Source: Spartobacteria bacterium (GTDB lineage: Bacteria; Verrucomicrobiota; Verrucomicrobiia; Chthoniobacterales; UBA10450). Taken from it: 64,000 bases of DNA. Below, piece after piece: positions 1 through 10,400 of this stretch. The position numbers were made by a program, and so were the translations under genes. The stretch lies in NCBI GenBank assembly GCA_003167555.1, contig PMSN01000010.1, positions 80,973 to 144,972 of the forward strand, written 5' to 3'. Each line of letters opens with the position of its first letter. Position 1 is the stretch's first letter. The notes under the pieces are model-generated. The model was not told the origin of the DNA, did no database searches, and was given only the letters and a program-made list of their open reading frames with translations.

Positions 1-90
1 CCGTAGGTGTAACTGTCGGCGTTGGCGTTGCCGTAGGTGTGACTGTCGGCGTTGGTGTCGCCGTAGGTGTGACTGTCGGCGTTGGCGTAG
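1..90. repeat. Three tandem 30-bp units encoding a Thr-Pro linker
   Basis: Three near-identical 30-bp units lie at 1-30, 31-60 and 61-90, each starting CCGTAGGTGT and differing at a few bases. A fourth degenerate stretch follows to about 110. On the minus strand, in the frame of the surrounding gene, they encode Thr-Pro/Thr-Val dipeptides, a flexible linker after the PKD domain. The array continues past the left edge, so the copy number is unknown. Confidence 0.85.
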
Positions 91-3000
91 GAGTTGGTGT
101 CCCCGTCGAGATGATGACTTGGGCAGGATTTGTGCTCACCTGGCCGAACGAATCCTTAACCGTCAATCTGGCTGGGAAATCGCCATCAGTGGTATAGGTG
201 TGGGTGAAGAGAGCCGAGGAGAATTGAGTGATAGGAGTGCTGCCGTCGCCGAAATCGAGGGTGTATGAAGTGATCGTGCCACACGCGCCGTGCGTCGAGG
301 TCGAGGCGTCAAAATTGACGGTTAGGGGCGCGGCGCCGGTCATCGGCGCGGCCGTCAGTCCCGCAACTGGCAGGCCCGTGGTGGAACAGGCCGTGTTCCC
401 ACTCCTGGTGTAGCTCGATGTAGCTCCACCGCCGGTCTTCTGGACTGTTTCCAAGAGCCCTGTGCCGGCCCCGCCGACAAGAAGGATAGTCTGGCCGGTA
501 ATGCTCGCCAGTTTTTCCCCCGGTTTGCGAGCATCCCAGGTAAAGGCAACCCCAGTCGCGCCGGCGGACGGTGCCGGGAAATTGAGTGCCTGCGAAACAT
601 CCAGTTTTATGGTGATCGTTCCGTCCGGATTAATGTTTCCCGAGATCGCCGGGCACGCCTGTGCGGTAGCGGCCGTGCAGATCGCACTGTCGAAGGTGCC
701 GCCGGTCGCGCTCGGGTCTTGTCTGCCGTAACTAAACTCCGGTGTTGGACTGATGCCGTTCGTATCCATATCCACAAAGATCGTTTGGGGGTTCCCGGTG
801 GTGTCCGTGACGTGAAAGAGGATTTGCCATTCGCCATTTGCCGGCGTAACCGCCGTCCCCGTCCCACTGGGGTCCATTGTCTGCACCTTCATGACAAAGG
901 TGATCGAATTGTCGGTACAAATCGTGAAGGGCTCTCCTAGGTTGATGCGTTGGATGGTCATTTCTCCCATTGTCGGATCGGTCGGGACGTTTCCGGCTGT
1001 CCCCGCACCGGCTACTTGAATGAACGGGGCGGCGCATGCGCTCTGGTTCGGCGCCACCGCGGTCAAGCTGAGCTCTTGACAAAACGGAGATTCACCCTGG
1101 CTGTTCACGGCCGTGACATGGTAGAAATAATTTGGAACGGTGGAGCTTACCGTCGTGTCGAGAAATTTTGTGTGTTTGTTCAAGGGGTCGTTTGAAACGG
1201 TGGCTAGCAATGTTTCCGTCCCGCTGGCTGTGCCGCGATAGATATTGTAGGAGGTGATCGGCGAGCCGCCATTGTCTGGCTCGAGCCACGATACGAGCAC
1301 AGAGGTGGAGCTTTGCTGCGTAGCCGAGACTGCCTGTGGCGCCGCAGGAACCGCCACCAAAGGCGGGTCAAATTGTGTGAACAGCCTCGGTCCACCCGAT
1401 TGCCGCGCTATCATACCTTGAGCCGAGTTTGAGTCCCCGGAAGCGGATGTGTTCGTGCAATTCACGCAACCATCCGAGAGCCCGAGCACTCCGCGCCCCT
1501 GGCTGTCGACATCGAACCCATTAAAGTCCAGGAGATTTCTCTTTGTCGGGCAGGTCGTGCCGCCGTTGCAAACAGGGCCTACTTGAATGGGATCATCGGG
1601 GGTCGCATCGATAGTCACGTACGAGTTACCGCCGTCATAGGTTGTAGCGATGTAGAGATGCCATATGCCGGTAAAGCTCGCATTTAAGGAAGAGTCGCCG
1701 GGCGTTGTAGTGCCGAGGAAGCCGAAGCTGGCACGGTTATCATCTCCGGCCACCACGACTGGAAAGGTGGTGTTGGCGAGACCGAAGGCACCGCCCACAT
1801 TCTGATCGCCTACCCAGGTCACGCCGCGATCGTGTGATGCGGCAATATGTGGAGTGCCATCGCTATGGATGTATCCAAGATAAATAGTGTTGGTAGCCTG
1901 GCCAGCAGGCTTGCCTACGTCGTTCAAACCAATCGCGACTGAGGGATCGACCAGTCCTGGCTTAGGGCTTCCGCTTCCTGGGACATTGAATTCATTCCAA
2001 GTGGTGCCGTTGTCCGTCGAGACGGCAACACCCTGATTGCCCGTGGGTAAGGTGCATGAATAATTCGGGACATACACCGTGCCGTCTCGCGCCACCTTGA
2101 CGTGACCGTGAATTGAGCCTGTGCACTGCGTGAGATTGTAAATGGGAACGCTGGGCCCAAATGTCAGACCGCCATCATCGCTCCGAGAACATTCCGCCTC
2201 GGGCGCGATGTTCTGAGTGCAATAATAAATGGCATTGGAGTAGACGGTGTTAGGAGGAGGGGGTGGCGTCGAGTTGGGATTGTAAGGCCCGCCGCCGATG
2301 GTCTCGTGGTCGGGTCCTTGTGGGACGCCGCCGCCCTGCGAAGGCGTATGAGAGGCTCCGTCATCGTCGGTGAAAGCAGTGATGCTGTCGCCGCCTGAAA
2401 GCTGCCCGTGAAAGGTGCGCCCCGGTGTCTTGGGTGGTGGGTAGCCGGTGCCAAGCGCGGCGCTTGTAAAGTGGTCGGTGAACCCGATCGCATCAAGAGT
2501 CGTTATTCCCTCCGTCGGGAAGGCCGTGTCCTGCCAGGTATTGATCGCGGGTGAAGAGCAATCGTCAAAGGCAACCCGGTATTGGTTAAAGGTGCCCGTG
2601 AACATCGCGAGGCCGCCCGTGTTGAGCTCAGTCGGGCCATGCGCGCCGGTGCCAGGAGCGACCTGCTGGAGGCTGGCTACATTTGGGTTCCAGTCTATAC
2701 CAATGGAAGGCTCTCCCGACATGGTGGCGACGCCGTTGGGAGCCTCATAAACCTGATAGCGCGGAGCTGGGCCGCTACCGGTCGTTCCGGCCGCCGAACT
2801 GCTCGCCAGGCTGACCGTTCCCGTATAACCGGTACCGGGCGAGCCAATCTCCAGGGTCGTGACTATCTTGTAGGGACCATTCGTGTCCAAGCCGGGCGTA
2901 TTCGGAGCAAGTGTGATTGTTTCGGGATCCAGTCCAGCAGTATTCGACGCGATGACGTTGCCATTCTTGTCCTCGACAAAGGAGCCGTATTGAATGGCCG

Positions 3001-3358
3001 ATGGCGACCACTTGATCTGAATGACGATGTTATTTTTCGTCGGATCATAGCCGGGACTACCCACGAAGATAGCAGGATCGAGCGTAAGCGTGAAGATGCT
3101 GCAATCAGCGCCATTAGCCGCGCAAGTAGGCTTGCTAAAGCCGACGCCTTCGCCGGTAGCGTTAGGCGCCGGTCCGACCGGATCATTGTATGTCACGAGC
3201 CGATTGGCCGTGCTCAGTGTGCCGCTCGCCGGAGCCGGTCCCCCGACTCCCTGGGCAAAGCTGACCATCGCCAGGGCCACGCCCAGAAAACAAAGTGAGA
3301 GCGAGACCGCAACGCGTAGATAGGAGACGCCGGACTTCGAGGTGGAGTTTTTTTGCAT
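1..3358 (-). CDS. Giant secreted Asp-box/FnIII/PKD protein (C-terminus beyond window)
   Basis: The minus-strand frame is open from the ATG at 3358 to the left edge, so at least 1119 codons are present and the end is missing. The start MQKNSTSKSG is followed by a hydrophobic signal segment, LCFLGVALAMVSFAQG, so export is inferred. It aligns by eye with the two genes upstream: an N-terminal beta domain, Asp-box segments (STDNGTTW near 2000, SHDRGVTW near 1815), a fibronectin III domain (about 1050-1350), a second beta domain, then a PKD domain containing LDFGDGST (about 120-370) and a Thr-Pro linker. Asp-box folds occur in sialidases and other beta-propellers, but no catalytic set could be assigned. 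It diverges more from its two neighbours than they do from each other. It is probably followed by the same C-terminal module, which cannot be seen here. Confidence 0.85.
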   Translation of the reverse strand, partial: MQKNSTSKSGVSYLRVAVSLSLCFLGVALAMVSFAQGVGGPAPASGTLSTANRLVTYNDPVGPAPNATGEGVGFSKPTCAANGADCSIFTLTLDPAIFVGSPGYDPTKNNIVIQIKWSPSAIQYGSFVEDKNGNVIASNTAGLDPETITLAPNTPGLDTNGPYKIVTTLEIGSPGTGYTGTVSLASSSAAGTTGSGPAPRYQVYEAPNGVATMSGEPSIGIDWNPNVASLQQVAPGTGAHGPTELNTGGLAMFTGTFNQYRVAFDDCSSPAINTWQDTAFPTEGITTLDAIGFTDHFTSAALGTGYPPPKTPGRTFHGQLSGGDSITAFTDDDGASHTPSQGGGVPQGPDHETIGGGPYNPNSTPPPPPNTVYSNAIYYCTQNIAPEAECSRSDDGGLTFGPSVPIYNLTQCTGSIHGHVKVARDGTVYVPNYSCTLPTGNQGVAVSTDNGTTWNEFNVPGSGSPKPGLVDPSVAIGLNDVGKPAGQATNTIYLGYIHSDGTPHIAASHDRGVTWVGDQNVGGAFGLANTTFPVVVAGDDNRASFGFLGTTTPGDSSLNASFTGIWHLYIATTYDGGNSYVTIDATPDDPIQVGPVCNGGTTCPTKRNLLDFNGFDVDSQGRGVLGLSDGCVNCTNTSASGDSNSAQGMIARQSGGPRLFTQFDPPLVAVPAAPQAVSATQQSSTSVLVSWLEPDNGGSPITSYNIYRGTASGTETLLATVSNDPLNKHTKFLDTTVSSTVPNYFYHVTAVNSQGESPFCQELSLTAVAPNQSACAAPFIQVAGAGTAGNVPTDPTMGEMTIQRINLGEPFTICTDNSITFVMKVQTMDPSGTGTAVTPANGEWQILFHVTDTTGNPQTIFVDMDTNGISPTPEFSYGRQDPSATGGTFDSAICTAATAQACPAISGNINPDGTITIKLDVSQALNFPAPSAGATGVAFTWDARKPGEKLASITGQTILLVGGAGTGLLETVQKTGGGATSSYTRSGNTACSTTGLPVAGLTAAPMTGAAPLTVNFDASTSTHGACGTITSYTLDFGDGSTPITQFSSALFTHTYTTDGDFPARLTVKDSFGQVSTNPAQVIISTGTPTPTPTPTVTPTATPTPTVTPTATPTPTVTPT

Positions 3359-3421
3359 GGGATTGTTCTTTCTTAACTTCGAATTCGAAGCATTGGAGGC
3401 GTAGTTACACTTCGCAGTTCG

Positions 3422-6400
3422 CTAGTGGACGTTGTAGATCTCCACGAGACCTACTCCGGAGGTGTTATTTTTTCCGGCCAGGATGGCGGTGTAATTGCCG
3501 GGCGCGACGTCAGTCAGGATAGCTGATTCACGATCGTCGCTCGGTGGAATGCCAGTTCCCTGGATGTCCGATTGCTGAGACTGTCCTGACTGGTCGTCGA
3601 TCTTCCAGTTATCGTTGGTCCGAATCTTGGCGCCGTTAGCGTCGTGCAGCTCGAGCGTGGGATCCTGGAGCGGGTTCGCTACGAAGTTACTCAGCGAAGG
3701 TCCGATGCCGCGAATCAGTACTCCCGTTGGAGCCGCGTTAGCGGGGCCGGCGACGAAGCCCGCGATCATGACATTGTCACCCGTTTGCACGAATCCACGG
3801 GTGCTGATGTTTGACAGTTTGGAGTTCGCAAATGGATCGAGGTCATAGGCCTCGACCACCCCAATGCCGGTGGTATTGTTTTTCCCGCGCAAGATCACCG
3901 TGTAGTTACCGGGATTCAATGTTCGTACTAATGCGGACTCGCGATCATCACTCGGCGCGGCGCCGGTATTTTCGATGGCAGCTTGTTGCGATTGCCCATT
4001 TTGATCGTTGATCTTCCAGTTATCGTTGGTCGCGACAACTCCATTTGCGTCGTGCAGCTCGATCGTCGGATCTTGCATGGCTCCGGGGATTGGCTGGCCA
4101 TTGCTCTTCGCCGAAGGACCTATGCCGCGGAGAAGTATTTGCCTCGGGTCGTTCCCAGTGACAATAAACCCTGCGATCAGGACGTTGTCGCCGGTCTGAA
4201 CAGAGCCGCGCGTTGATATATTGCGGAGCGCAGCATTTACTTCGATGGGCAATACTGCCGTATTAGTGCTTATTAAGCCTCGCGAGTCCGTGACGGTTAG
4301 TCGCGCGGGATACTCACCCGGTGCATTATAGGTGTGCGTGACCGTGGGTGAGCTTTGTGACGAAGTTGAGCCATCGCCGAAGTCAAAGTTGTATGTCGCA
4401 ATGGTGTCCCCTGAATCTGGGTCAGTAGAGTTAGCGCCACTGAGGTTAACGGTTAATGGACCTGGACCGTGGTCCGGAGAAGCGGTCAATACCGCTGTCG
4501 GCGCGGCATTTGGCGCACAGATGTTATTGCCGTTGACCGTATAGCTGCCGGTGAAGGTGAGGCTATCGGGCATGCTGTCATAGACCTCGGTCAGGACGCC
4601 CCCGGTGGTTTGCGACGAGCCCGAAACAAATCCGGCGATAGTGTCGCCCGGTTTCAAGCCGAGATCGCTGGCCAGGACCACGATGGTGATCTTGCCGTTC
4701 GGTCCGTCCAAGTTGCTGGCAGGATCGGCTGGCTTGCTGGAGGCAACGAAACGTCCGTCTACGCCACCGCTACCGTTCGCGCCCGGTACGTAGGACGAAA
4801 AGGTGGGCGACGCTCCGCCATCCATGCGCACACCGGAAAAGTGAAACGTCGTTGCCGGCGACGCGTCCGGAATCTTGATCGCAACATACCAACCCGAACC
4901 AGGAGGCGTCGCGGTGATCGGATCAGTGTTAATGGTGAAAACAAATTTGATCACCCCATTCTGAGCAAAAGGCTGCGAGAGGTGGAATGAAAGCAGGTCC
5001 GTTCCAGGGACACCGCCCGTGTTATCGCCCGCGTTGTCCGTCAGCTCAGTCAGCCCAGCGAGCGAGCAAATGTTTTGCGGCGGCAGCGTGGGCACTATCT
5101 TTAGGTCGATCTCGTTGCTGGCAAAGCCAGTGCCTACCGAGTTGATCGCTTTGACGATGTAGAAGTAGTCGGGCACCGAAGGACTTGCCGTTCCGTCGAT
5201 GAAGCTTGTCTTGCCGACAGTCTGACCTATCGGCGTAACGCCTTCGCCACCGGCAATGGTTCCGCGGAAGATTTGATATTTGATGATATCCGAACCGCCA
5301 TTATCGGGCGCTTTCCAGGAAAGATGTGAAGCGGTCGCATCGCGAGTTCCCGACAGGCAGGAAGGCTTGGGCACCGTCGGCTCCGCTGTATCTTTGCTCG
5401 CCAGCAAGCCTTTACCGCCAGACAGGCGCGCGACACGCATGAACGCGACAAAGTCGTTCGGCTTCGTCCCGGCAATGCAACCTGCCGTCACGCAGCCATC
5501 GCTGTAGCCGTAGAGCACACGACCTTGGTCGTCCACGGTGATTTCATTGAAATCAAGCAGATTGCGATCTTGCGCGCCTCCGCCCTGCTGCCACACGCCA
5601 GTCATGCTTTGGACTGGATCGTTAGGTGTAGCGTTGACCGTCACCCAGGTCTGACCGCCGTCATAGGTGGTAGAAATAAAGGCATACCACTTTCCAGGGA
5701 AATCCAGGTCCTGGTAGGGCCCCGGATTGTCAGTTCCCAGGAAGCCAACGGCGGCGCGGCCGGAGCTGCCGCCGACAGCCTCAATCTCCACGGCATTCCT
5801 GAGACCGTGCGAAGCGCCAAGATCGACATCGTTAATCCAAGTCTTGCCGCCGTCTTTGCTCACCTTAACGCGAGCGTGGCCTTCGGGAAGGCTACCAGGC
5901 GCCACCGGATCATTGTTGACGTAGGCATAATAAACAGTGTTATCGGTGTCGATTGCGATGGAGGGATCGGCTCCGTTGACCTGCGACACGCTTCCGGTGA
6001 CGATGAACTCTGTCCATGTGGTCCCGCCATCCGTACTCAGAGCTCCGCCCTGTTTCCCGTTGCATTGATTAACCGGGAGCCAGGCCGTGCCGTCGGGGGC
6101 GACGTGAAGGTGTCCATGCAGACCACCGCAATCGGTGCCTCCGGGGGTGGAGCTGCCGAGACCATTGTAAGCAAGAACTCCCGGACCATAGCTGGCGCCG
6201 AGCGTATCGCTCCGCTGGCATGAGGCGGGGCCAACGATGTCCTGCGAGCAATAATAAACGGCGTGACCCTGATTTACCGGCGTCGACAACGCACTCAATA
6301 AAGCCGGATAGGGGCCGGACCCGATCGTTTCATGGTCTGCTCCACCATTCGGAGGTGACACGCCACCCTCGGTCCATGAATCGCCATCGTTATCGCTGTA

Positions 6401-7336
6401 GGCATAGACAGCATTGGCGCCCGCCGTCGAGTTGGAGACCAAAGTGCGCCCGGTCTTTTGATCCGTCCATAGAATTGGGTCGAGACCCGTATTAGCACTC
6501 ACGGTCGACTTATCTTCCCAAAGTCCCTCGCAGCACTCCGGTTTCTTAGGAGTCTGCGCGTCACCCGGAGTGAGCCGCCAAACGGGCCCGGAGTTCATCA
6601 ACATCATGCGTCCCGTCGCGGGATTGAACCCAATGTTAAACTCGCCGTTGCTCACTTCGGCCGAGGAGCCAGAAGGCGCCTCGAAAATTTGGTAACGTGG
6701 AACGCCAGGGGTAGTCGGATCTGGTCCACCGAAGCCACCAACCGGTCCGCCAGACCCATCCAACAGCTCAATTTTTACATGGACCATTTCACCAGTGGGC
6801 GTGCTAGGCACAATGTTGAGCGTGTAAGTCTGGCTCCCGTCCTTCAGCGGAAAAATCGATGCGACCTCCGGGTTTTTCCCGCTGGCCGATTGATAATCGG
6901 CCCGCTCATTGCCGTCGGGCGTGGAGCAATCGGGCGTGGGACAATCCGCTCGGCCTGTTTTATAGATGTAGAGATCGTAGTCTGACTTGCCCGAGCCGGT
7001 ATCGGTCCAAAACATCGTGACTTTGGCTCCGGCAAAGGGGTGCGCGGCGGCGTATCCGGACGGCAGCGTTACAGTCAGCGAGAAATTATCACAGGGATCC
7101 GCGGCATCGCAGCGTGGTCCAGAATCGAGTTGACCCAACCCGAGGGGCGACTGATTAGCCTGAAAAAATGGACCTGCATCGTACGTCAGCGTGCGTGTCG
7201 ACACGGAAAGGATCCCGCTCGGCGGCGTTGAAGCGAGGCTGAACATGGCGAGCAAGGCTCCCGCTGAACAAAGAAAAAGAGCGGCGAGGATCCGCGGATT
7301 AAAGAGTCCCGATTCGGACGTGGATTTTTTTTGCAT
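3422..7336 (-). CDS. Giant secreted Asp-box/FnIII/PKD protein with C-terminal double module (1304 aa)
   Basis: Probably a cell-surface or secreted protein. Residues 1-37 are a signal peptide (RILAALFLCSAGALLAMFSLA). About 45-195 is a beta domain resembling pre-peptidase C-terminal domains (KSDYDLYIYK). About 240-640 carries Asp-box motifs (SDNDGDSW, STDGGTTW, SKDGGKTW, TYDGGQTW), as in sialidase-type beta-propellers. About 655-745 is fibronectin III, 755-945 an unassigned beta domain, 947-1036 a PKD domain (FDFGDGST). Two related modules follow at 1039-1175 and 1176-1304 (DNA 3812-4222 and 3425-3811). A Shine-Dalgarno-like AGGA precedes the ATG. It lies 63 bp from the next paralogue and is the same length (1304 aa) as the upstream one. 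The enzymatic role is unknown; adhesion or polysaccharide binding is possible. Confidence 0.9.
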   Translation of the reverse strand: MQKKSTSESGLFNPRILAALFLCSAGALLAMFSLASTPPSGILSVSTRTLTYDAGPFFQANQSPLGLGQLDSGPRCDAADPCDNFSLTVTLPSGYAAAHPFAGAKVTMFWTDTGSGKSDYDLYIYKTGRADCPTPDCSTPDGNERADYQSASGKNPEVASIFPLKDGSQTYTLNIVPSTPTGEMVHVKIELLDGSGGPVGGFGGPDPTTPGVPRYQIFEAPSGSSAEVSNGEFNIGFNPATGRMMLMNSGPVWRLTPGDAQTPKKPECCEGLWEDKSTVSANTGLDPILWTDQKTGRTLVSNSTAGANAVYAYSDNDGDSWTEGGVSPPNGGADHETIGSGPYPALLSALSTPVNQGHAVYYCSQDIVGPASCQRSDTLGASYGPGVLAYNGLGSSTPGGTDCGGLHGHLHVAPDGTAWLPVNQCNGKQGGALSTDGGTTWTEFIVTGSVSQVNGADPSIAIDTDNTVYYAYVNNDPVAPGSLPEGHARVKVSKDGGKTWINDVDLGASHGLRNAVEIEAVGGSSGRAAVGFLGTDNPGPYQDLDFPGKWYAFISTTYDGGQTWVTVNATPNDPVQSMTGVWQQGGGAQDRNLLDFNEITVDDQGRVLYGYSDGCVTAGCIAGTKPNDFVAFMRVARLSGGKGLLASKDTAEPTVPKPSCLSGTRDATASHLSWKAPDNGGSDIIKYQIFRGTIAGGEGVTPIGQTVGKTSFIDGTASPSVPDYFYIVKAINSVGTGFASNEIDLKIVPTLPPQNICSLAGLTELTDNAGDNTGGVPGTDLLSFHLSQPFAQNGVIKFVFTINTDPITATPPGSGWYVAIKIPDASPATTFHFSGVRMDGGASPTFSSYVPGANGSGGVDGRFVASSKPADPASNLDGPNGKITIVVLASDLGLKPGDTIAGFVSGSSQTTGGVLTEVYDSMPDSLTFTGSYTVNGNNICAPNAAPTAVLTASPDHGPGPLTVNLSGANSTDPDSGDTIATYNFDFGDGSTSSQSSPTVTHTYNAPGEYPARLTVTDSRGLISTNTAVLPIEVNAALRNISTRGSVQTGDNVLIAGFIVTGNDPRQILLRGIGPSAKSNGQPIPGAMQDPTIELHDANGVVATNDNWKINDQNGQSQQAAIENTGAAPSDDRESALVRTLNPGNYTVILRGKNNTTGIGVVEAYDLDPFANSKLSNISTRGFVQTGDNVMIAGFVAGPANAAPTGVLIRGIGPSLSNFVANPLQDPTLELHDANGAKIRTNDNWKIDDQSGQSQQSDIQGTGIPPSDDRESAILTDVAPGNYTAILAGKNNTSGVGLVEIYNVH

Positions 7337-7417
7337 GGTTTTTTTTCCTGCGTTTGGATCCGAAGCGCGGGAGGCGCTGTTAGCGTTCTAAAAGCCGTCC
7401 CATCATCTCGAAGTTTG

Positions 7418-10400
7418 CTAGGGAACGTTATAAATCTCGACCAGACCAATGCCGGATGTGCCGCCTTTACCAGCTAAAATGGCCGTGTAGTTCCCAGGCG
7501 CAAGCTCGATGAGAATGGCCGATTCGCGATCATCGTTCGGCGCGAGCCCCGTGGCTTGAATGGCCGACTGCTGAGACTGCTGCGTCTTATCGTCGATTTT
7601 CCAATTATCGTTAGTGGCGATCTTATCGCCATTGCCATTGTGCAATTCGAGCGTGGGATCCTGCAACGGATTCGGCACGCTGGAGTTACTCAGAGAAGGT
7701 CCCATGCCGCGGATAACCACCCGCGTATTCCCCGCCTTGGGAGGACCCGCTACAAAGCCGCCGATCATCACATTGTCTCCCGTTTGAACCAATCCGCGCG
7801 AACTGATGTTCGCTAGTTGGGAGGTCGCAGCGGAGTCGAGGTCGTATGCTTCAACCACGGCGATGCCGGTGGTGTTATTCACTCCGCGCAGGACCACGGT
7901 ATAGTTCCCAGGATTCAAGGTCCTCACGAGGGCGGATTCACGATCGTCTGTGGGCGGTATTCCGGTCGCCTCGATTTCCGCTTGCTGGGATTGCTGGTTC
8001 TGATCGTTGATCTTCCAGTTATCGTTAGTGGTGACACCTCCGTTAGCATCGTGCAGTTCTAGTGTTGGGTCTTGCATGGCCCCTGGAATAGGCTGGCCAT
8101 TCGATTTCAATGAAGGACCGATGGCGCGCACGATGATCTTTTTCGGCTGGGTGCCGGTTACAATGAATCCTCCGATCAGGACGTTGTCCCCGGTGAGCAC
8201 TTGTGCGCGGGTGGAGATGTTCTGCAGGATCGCATCTACATCTATTAGGAATATCGACGTGTTCGTGCTGGCCAGGCCATGGGAATCAGTCACGGTGAGA
8301 CGCGCCCCATACTCTCCAGGTGAGTTATAGGTATGTGAAATGGTCGGCGAAGACTGCGTGACGGGAGGCGAACCATCGCCAAAATTGAAGGTATAAGAGG
8401 CAATTGAATCGCCGGCGTCTGGGTCCGTTGAGCCTGCACCGCTGAAGTTAACTGTTAACGGATTAGGACCAGATTGGGGCGTCCCAGTCAGTAATGCTGT
8501 TGGCGCTGCGTTAGGCGCGCAGGCTGCGTTTCCTAGGACAGTGTAGCTACCTGACGGCGCAAGGCTGTCCGGCATATTGTCTGGCGTAAGTGTGATAACG
8601 ACTCCATTGACGCCAACAATCCTTACTAGGAATCCTGAGATGGCCTGACCCGGCGCGGGATTGCCAATGGCGCTGCCCGGCACGACAATCCTGATTGTCC
8701 CATCGGGAGTGAAGGTGCTGGCGGGATCGGCCGCGACCAACGTTCCCGCAGTCGGTCCAACTTGAAAGATCGGCGCGGTGGTGGCGCCGTCTCCTGGTGC
8801 GTTAGTCATCCGCACGGTGTAGTTAACGGCGGGTGAGCCAACATTAAACGTTACCGGCCAGCGAGTGTTAGGAGGTACCGTCGCAAGGCTTTGCATTTTG
8901 AGAGTGAAAACCACCTTGTTTGGCGCGAAAGCAAAGGGCTCGGCGATAGACAAGCTTTGCACATCGTGCCCAGGCACCATGTCGAGCTCATCCCCAGTGG
9001 CATCGCTCAGGATCAGAAGGCCCGGCAGCGCGCACGCTGTCGGAGTCGGTGGCGTCACCGCGATTTTCAGGTCAATCTCGTTGCTCGCTACGCTGGTGCC
9101 ATTGGCATTAATCGCCTTGACCACGTAGAAGTAATCCGGCACCGAAGGGAGGGCCGCAAAGTCGTCATAAGTGGTCTTGGTATCACCCGGCAGACCTGTC
9201 ACCAAGACTACTTCGCTGCCTGAGGTGGTTCCGCGCAGGATTTGATAATTGGTGATCTCGGCGCCGCCGTTGTCTGGCGCTTTCCAGCTTAGATGCGATG
9301 CAGTGGAATCGCGCGTGCCGGACAAGCAGGGCGGTTTCGGCGCCGTCGGCTCTGCTATGTCCATACTGGCGAACAGACCTTTGCCGCCGGACTGGCGCGC
9401 GACCCGCATGTAGGCTGTATAATCGTTGGGCGCTGTTCCCGCGATACAGCCTTCGGTGACGCAACCATCGCTGTAGCCATAGAGCACGCGGCCCTTGGCA
9501 TCTACCGTGATTTCGTTGAAGTCGAGTAGGTTGCGGTCCTGGGCGCTGCCACCCTGTTGCCAGATACCGGTCATGCTCTGAACTGGGTCGTTAGGTGTGG
9601 CGTTCACGGTGACCCACGTTAGTCCACCATCATAGGTGGTAGAGATGAATGCATACCATTTGCCAGGGAAACTTCCGGCTTGGTAGTCGCCGGGAACGTT
9701 CGTGCCGGGAAATCCAACCGCCGCGCGGCCCGAGCTGCCGCCGACCGCCTCAATCTCTGCAGCGTTTACGATTCCGTGAGACTTGCCGAGATCTACGTCG
9801 TTGATCCAGGTCACGCCGCGGTCTTTACTCACCTTGACATGAACATGGCCTTCCGGCGGGTTGCCCGCCGCCACTGGCTCGTTGTTAACGTACGCGTAGT
9901 ACGCGGTGCTATCGGCATCAATGGCAACAGAAGGATCGGCGCCGTTGCCCTGCGACGCGCTTCCGGTCACAATAAATTCCGTCCACGTGGTGCCTCCATT
10001 TGTGCTCACCGCACCGCCCTGCTTCCCGGCGCATTGATTAACCGGCAACCAAACGGTCCCATCCGGTGCTACATGGACGTGGCCGTGCAGACCGCCGCAA
10101 TCTGTTCCACCTGGGAGGCCACTTCCTTGTCCGTTGTAAGCGAGAACCCCCGGGCCGTAGCTAGCACCGAGCGTATCGCTCCGCTGGCATGAGGCGGGAC
10201 CAACAATATCCTGCGAACAATAGTAGACCGCTTCGCCTTGATTCACGGGAGTCGACAGCGCACTCAAGCCTGCAGGGTACGGTCCGGAGCCTATGGTCTC
10301 GTGATCCGCTCCCCCATTAGGCGGAGAGGCCGCGACTGGGACCCATTGGTCGCCGTCGTTGAAGGGCGCTGCCGCGTCGGTGTATCCGTAAACAGCGTTG

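Noticed and set aside
1-90. Tandem 30-bp units that could suggest a CRISPR array
   Set aside because: No spacers separate the units, and they are in frame as a Thr-Pro linker of the adjacent gene.
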